Assembly: GCA_023487865.1 (NCBI GenBank)
Contig: JAMDBG010000008.1
Location: forward strand, 1-9,117
DNA from: Deltaproteobacteria bacterium
GTDB taxonomy: Bacteria; Desulfobacterota; Syntrophia; Syntrophales; UBA5619
DNA: 9,117 nt
Direction of reading: 5' to 3'
Positions 5,647 to 9,117 of the stretch are shown here, in pieces (position 1 is the stretch's first letter; each line of letters opens with the position of its first letter). The notes beneath the pieces were generated by a model that saw only the letters and a program-made list of their open reading frames with translations, did not search any database and was not told the origin of the DNA. A program made the translations under genes and the position numbers.

Positions 5647-7611
5647 ATGGCAGAGAAAACAAAAGCGAAAAGTATCGATCAGGCATCGCTGCAGATGATC
5701 GAAAAGGCATCGTGCGACGGGGTGAACCTGTCGTTCGACCGTGCGTCGGCAATCAAGCCCTGCCCCATCGGCGAGGTGGGGAGCTGCTGCAAGGTCTGCT
5801 CGATGGGGCCGTGCCGTGTGCCGTTGCCCAAGGGTAAGGCGCCCGAAACCCCCGAAGAGAAGCGCAAGCGCAGGGGGGTCTGCGGCGCCACGGCCGAGAC
5901 CATCGCCGCGCGGAATTTCGTCCGGATGATCGCCGCCGGGGCAGCGGCCCACTCGGACCACGGCCGTTCCGTCGCCGAGCTGCTCCTGGCGGTCGGCAGG
6001 GGTGAGGTCAGCGGGTACGAGATCCGGGACGAGCAGAAGCTCCTCGCCCTGGCGATGGATTTCGGCGTCGAGATCGGGGATCGCCCAATTGCGGAAATCG
6101 CCGCCGATGTGGCCCAAAAAGCCCTGGCGGAATTCGGCCGCCATGACGGAGAGAGCACCTTCATCAAGCGCGCTCCCCTGAAGCGCCAGGAGATCTGGCG
6201 CAAGAACGGCGTCGTCCCCCGCGGCATCGACCGCGAGATCGTGGAGCTCATGCACCGCACCCATGCCGGCGTCGACATGGAGTACCACAACATCATCCAG
6301 CAGGGGATCAGGGCATCCCTGGCCGACGGGTGGGGCGGCAGCATGATCGCCACCGACCTGCAGGACGTCCTTTTCGGGACGCCTTCGCCGGTCCTCGGGC
6401 AGATCAACCTGGGGGTCTTCAAAGAGGATGAGGTCAATGTCATCATCCACGGCCACGAGCCCCTTTTGTCCGAGGTGATCGTCGCTGCGGCAGCGGACCC
6501 GGAGATCCAGGCCCTGGCGAAGAAGGCCGGGGCGAAGGGGATCAATCTGGCCGGCCAGTGCTGTACCGCCAATGAAATCCTGATGCGTCACGGCATCCCC
6601 CTGGCAGGAAACTTCCTGCAGCAGGAACTGTCGCTCGTCACCGGCGCCTGCGACGCCATGGTCGTGGACGTTCAGTGCATCATGGAGTCGCTGCCGGACG
6701 TCGCCCAGTGCTATCACACCAAGATTATCACCACCTCCCCCAAGGCGAAAATCACCGGCGCCGTGCACATCGATTTCGACGAACACCACGCCATGGAAAG
6801 GGCCAAGGACGTGCTGAAGCTGGCCATCGAGGCCTATACCCACCGCGGGAAGAAGATCCAGATCCCGGAGTGCAAGACCGATCTGGTGGCCGGGTTCAGC
6901 CACGAGACGATCAACTACATGCTGGGAGGCCTGTTCCGCGCCTCGTACCGGCCGCTCAACGACAACATCATCAACGGGCGGATCCGCGGTGTGGCGGGGG
7001 TCGTGGGCTGCAACAACGTCCGCGTCACCCATAACGAGGCCCATGTCGCGATGGTGAAGGAGCTCATCAAGAACGATGTCCTGGTGCTCCAGACCGGGTG
7101 CAGCGCCATGGCCAGCGCCATGGCGGGACTGATGGTTCCTGAGGCCGCAAAGCAGTATGCTGGCGCTGGATTGGCGTCGGTCTGCGAGACCGTCGGCATG
7201 CCGCCGGTGCTCCACCTCGGCTCTTGCGTCGACAACAGCCGTATCCTGGTGGCGGCCACTGCCATGGTGAAGGACGGCGGACTGGGCGATGACGTGAGCG
7301 ATCTGCCGGTGGCGGGCGCTGCGCCGGAGTGGTTCAGCGAGAAGGCCCTCACCATCGGCCAGTACTTCGTCGCCTCCGGCGTCTTCACCGTTTTTGGCGC
7401 CACGTGGCCGACAACCGGAAGTCCCGAGGTGACCGAGCATCTCTTCGGCGGTTTGGAGAAGATGTACGGGGCCATGTGGGCATTCGAAAACGACCCGATC
7501 AAGGCCGCGCAGATGATGATCGCGCATATCGACAAGAAGCGCCAGGCATTGGGAATTTCCAAGGCCAGGGAGCGCGTGCTGTTCGACATGGCAATGCGTC
7601 GCGAGCTGTAA
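5647..7611 (+). CDS. acsA: Anaerobic Ni-Fe CO dehydrogenase catalytic subunit of CODH/ACS
   Basis: A 654-aa monofunctional-type CODH (CooS/AcsA family) that interconverts CO2 and CO at the Ni-Fe-S C-cluster and would pass CO to AcsB. D-cluster ligands are C39 and C47; B-cluster ligands are C48, C51, C56 and C79 (a spacer of about nine residues more than in CODH-II of Carboxydothermus). C-cluster ligands by motif are H270 (HGHEP), C306 (GQCC), C335 (TGACDA), C455 (GCNN), C485 (TGCSA) and C527 (GSCVDN). The second-sphere acid/base lysine is likely K566 in SEKALTIG. None is missing, so the enzyme should be active. ATG 5647 is chosen because GGAG (5637-5640) is 6 nt upstream; the in-frame GTG at 5635 overlaps that site. 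It is followed 33 nt later by acsB, which supports the AcsA/cooS-in-complex reading over a stand-alone CO oxidiser. Confidence 0.96.
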   Translation: MAEKTKAKSIDQASLQMIEKASCDGVNLSFDRASAIKPCPIGEVGSCCKVCSMGPCRVPLPKGKAPETPEEKRKRRGVCGATAETIAARNFVRMIAAGAAAHSDHGRSVAELLLAVGRGEVSGYEIRDEQKLLALAMDFGVEIGDRPIAEIAADVAQKALAEFGRHDGESTFIKRAPLKRQEIWRKNGVVPRGIDREIVELMHRTHAGVDMEYHNIIQQGIRASLADGWGGSMIATDLQDVLFGTPSPVLGQINLGVFKEDEVNVIIHGHEPLLSEVIVAAAADPEIQALAKKAGAKGINLAGQCCTANEILMRHGIPLAGNFLQQELSLVTGACDAMVVDVQCIMESLPDVAQCYHTKIITTSPKAKITGAVHIDFDEHHAMERAKDVLKLAIEAYTHRGKKIQIPECKTDLVAGFSHETINYMLGGLFRASYRPLNDNIINGRIRGVAGVVGCNNVRVTHNEAHVAMVKELIKNDVLVLQTGCSAMASAMAGLMVPEAAKQYAGAGLASVCETVGMPPVLHLGSCVDNSRILVAATAMVKDGGLGDDVSDLPVAGAAPEWFSEKALTIGQYFVASGVFTVFGATWPTTGSPEVTEHLFGGLEKMYGAMWAFENDPIKAAQMMIAHIDKKRQALGISKARERVLFDMAMRREL

Positions 7612-7644
7612 GAAATGGATCTCAATCACAAAGGAGACTGATAG

Positions 7645-9117
7645 ATGTCCCAGATAATCGCATCGGCCGCCATCCGCGGTGCCTATAAAATACTCGAACG
7701 TGCAGAGACCGATTGGCGGCAGGCCATGGACAAGTGGGGGGCAAACGAACCCGTCGGTTTTCCCAACACCGCCTATTACCTGCCGGTGATCTACGGCATC
7801 CTGGGGATCAAGGTGGAAAAGCTCGGCGACATGGAGGCGGTGCTCGAGCGCTGCCGGCGCATCATGCCGCCGCCGGTCAAGGAGAATCATCCGCTGCCCT
7901 ACCTTGGGCCGGCGCTCGACGCGGGGATGGCGACCTTCTTCGCCGAAGAGGTGATCGAGGCGATCCGCTACCTGACGACCCCGGATTTCTACACGAAACT
8001 GGAAGACCCCACGGCCGACAACCTCTGGCTCGGGGCGGCCGACGACGTCATTCTGCGGAAACGCGGTGTCGAGTTCGTCGACGGCACGGCCCCCGGGTTT
8101 GCCGCGATCCTGGGCGCGGCGCCGACCAAGGAGATCGCCGTCCAGATTGCGACCGAACTTCAGCAGAAGAACCTCTATGTCTTCATGAGCGCCGAAAATG
8201 ACGGAGTGCGGTTCAGCGAACAGCTTATCGAGGCAGGCGTCCAGGTCGGCTGGCCGACGCGGCTGGTCTCCTTCGGACCGGACGTCACGGCCACCGTCTT
8301 TGCCATGGGTTTTGCCACCCGCGTCGCCCTTTCCTTCGGCGGTGTCGAACCGGGCAACTACCGCAAGAATCTCATCTACAACAAAGACCGGACCTTTGCC
8401 TTCGCCCTGCCCCTGGGGTTTGTCAGCGACGAGTGGTACGCCAACGCCGCCGGCGCGATCAATTTCGGATTTCCCACGATCGCCGACACACCGATACCGG
8501 AGATCCTGCCTACGGGTATCACCACCTACGAGCACGTGGTTTCCAATGTCCCCCACGCGAACATCGTCGCCCGGGCCATTGAGGTGCGCGGACTGAAGGT
8601 GCAGGTGACCGAGGTGCCGGTGCCGGTCGCATACGGCCCGGCCTTCGAGGGTGAGCGCGTCCGCGGCGATGATATCTATCTGGAGACCGGCGGAGGGTAC
8701 ACCCATATGGTGGAGTGGGTCACCTCCAAGGGGATGGACGAGGTCGTTGACGGCGACGTCCAGGTCATCGGGCCGGAGATCACCGATATGCCTCACGGCT
8801 CCAAGCTGCCCCTGGCCATCGTTGCAGAGGTCGCGGGCCGTCAGATGCAGGAAGACTACGAACCGATCCTGGAGCGCCAGGTGCACCACCTGATCAACTA
8901 TGCCCAGGGGGTGATGCATATCGGCCAGCGCGACATCGCCTGGATGCGCGTCAGCAAGAACGCTGTTGAAAAGGGCTTTAAACTGGAACATATCGGCAAG
9001 ATCCTGCATGCCAAGCTGCACCAGGACTTCGGCCGGATCTTCGACAAACTCCAGGTAAAGATATACAGCAATGAAAAAGACGTCGATGAAATGCTCGCCA
9101 AGGCGATGAGCGCCAAG
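7645..9117 (+). CDS. acsB: Acetyl-CoA synthase subunit of CODH/ACS, partial (3' end outside the window)
   Basis: The frame is open from ATG 7645 to the window end, 491 codons with no stop, against about 730 in bacterial AcsB. AAGGAG (7631-7636) lies 8 nt before the ATG. The N-terminal region (about 1-310) is the CODH-docking domain with the CO tunnel, seen in bacterial AcsB but absent from archaeal CdhC. Examples are NTAYYLPVIYGILG (41-54), NHPLPYLGPALDAG (81-94) and a MGFATRVALSFGGVEPGNYRKN region (221-242). The second domain includes VPVAYGPAFEGERVRG (326-341) and ETGGGYTHMVEWV (347-359). The visible part ends in the DEMLAKAMSA helix, which in the family lies shortly before the A-cluster CxxC, so the four cysteine-containing nickel-site motifs cannot be checked. 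No frameshift is seen. The product condenses CO, a methyl group and CoA to acetyl-CoA, or does the reverse. Confidence 0.95.
   Translation, partial: MSQIIASAAIRGAYKILERAETDWRQAMDKWGANEPVGFPNTAYYLPVIYGILGIKVEKLGDMEAVLERCRRIMPPPVKENHPLPYLGPALDAGMATFFAEEVIEAIRYLTTPDFYTKLEDPTADNLWLGAADDVILRKRGVEFVDGTAPGFAAILGAAPTKEIAVQIATELQQKNLYVFMSAENDGVRFSEQLIEAGVQVGWPTRLVSFGPDVTATVFAMGFATRVALSFGGVEPGNYRKNLIYNKDRTFAFALPLGFVSDEWYANAAGAINFGFPTIADTPIPEILPTGITTYEHVVSNVPHANIVARAIEVRGLKVQVTEVPVPVAYGPAFEGERVRGDDIYLETGGGYTHMVEWVTSKGMDEVVDGDVQVIGPEITDMPHGSKLPLAIVAEVAGRQMQEDYEPILERQVHHLINYAQGVMHIGQRDIAWMRVSKNAVEKGFKLEHIGKILHAKLHQDFGRIFDKLQVKIYSNEKDVDEMLAKAMSAK

Noticed and set aside
7103..7127. Near-tandem 12-bp repeat (AGCGCCATGGCC twice) in acsA
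   Set aside because: It encodes SAMASAMA inside the conserved segment after TGCSA of CODH, stays in frame and needs no explanation beyond the protein sequence.
5608..9021. 1137-codon open frame on the minus strand opposite acsA and acsB
   Set aside because: The sense strand holds two unmistakable enzymes with all catalytic motifs. The long antisense frame comes from GC-rich codon use; its translation (rich in H, D, G, R, L) resembles no family.

Overview
The window is a bacterial Wood-Ljungdahl (reductive acetyl-CoA) locus: genes for the bifunctional CO dehydrogenase/acetyl-CoA synthase (CODH/ACS), its corrinoid partner, and their maturation and reactivation factors. The coding DNA is GC-rich. 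The AcsB has the N-terminal CODH-binding domain of the bacterial form, which archaeal CdhC lacks. Monofunctional CODH, CFeSP small subunit and a RACo-type activator occur together. This fits an anaerobe using the pathway for acetate or CO2 metabolism. A Desulfobacterota-like sulfate reducer or syntroph is my best guess, but this is inference from protein character only.

Left edge (1-583): a leftward DUF169 gene (338 to 45) is cut short at about 97 codons. Its reading frame runs into a perfect 63-bp sequence (1-63) that recurs as an exact reverse complement at 474-536, just upstream of the first cooC gene. The space between the two divergent genes holds two adjoining small palindromes and a weak leftward promoter candidate. 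A near-consensus sigma-70 promoter (516-544) points right; its -35 lies inside the right repeat arm.

Maturation/activation operon (584-4188): a CooC-type nickel-insertion ATPase, a RACo/AcsV corrinoid-reactivation protein ([2Fe-2S] domain plus ASKHA ATPase), and a second CooC-type ATPase that starts with TTG and overlaps the RACo stop codon. The two ATPases are distinct paralogues flanking RACo.

Structural operon (4189-9117 and beyond): a 249-base gap carries an AT-rich tract, a near-consensus promoter (4300-4328) and a roughly 100-nt leader with a hairpin. Then come an unrecognised 74-aa protein, acsD (CFeSP small subunit), the CODH catalytic subunit (acsA/cooS) with all expected metal ligands, and acsB, which runs off the window after 491 codons, just short of the expected A-cluster cysteines. 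All four have good ribosome binding sites and short gaps (12-33 nt), so they look like one transcript.

How they would work together: CODH (AcsA) reduces CO2 to CO. AcsB joins CO, a methyl group from the corrinoid protein (AcsD with AcsC, the latter not in the window) and CoA into acetyl-CoA, or runs the reverse. The CooC proteins load nickel into the CODH and/or ACS clusters. RACo reduces inactive Co(II) corrinoid in an ATP-dependent way. The least explained items are the 74-aa leading gene of the structural operon and the 63-bp inverted repeat at the left edge.
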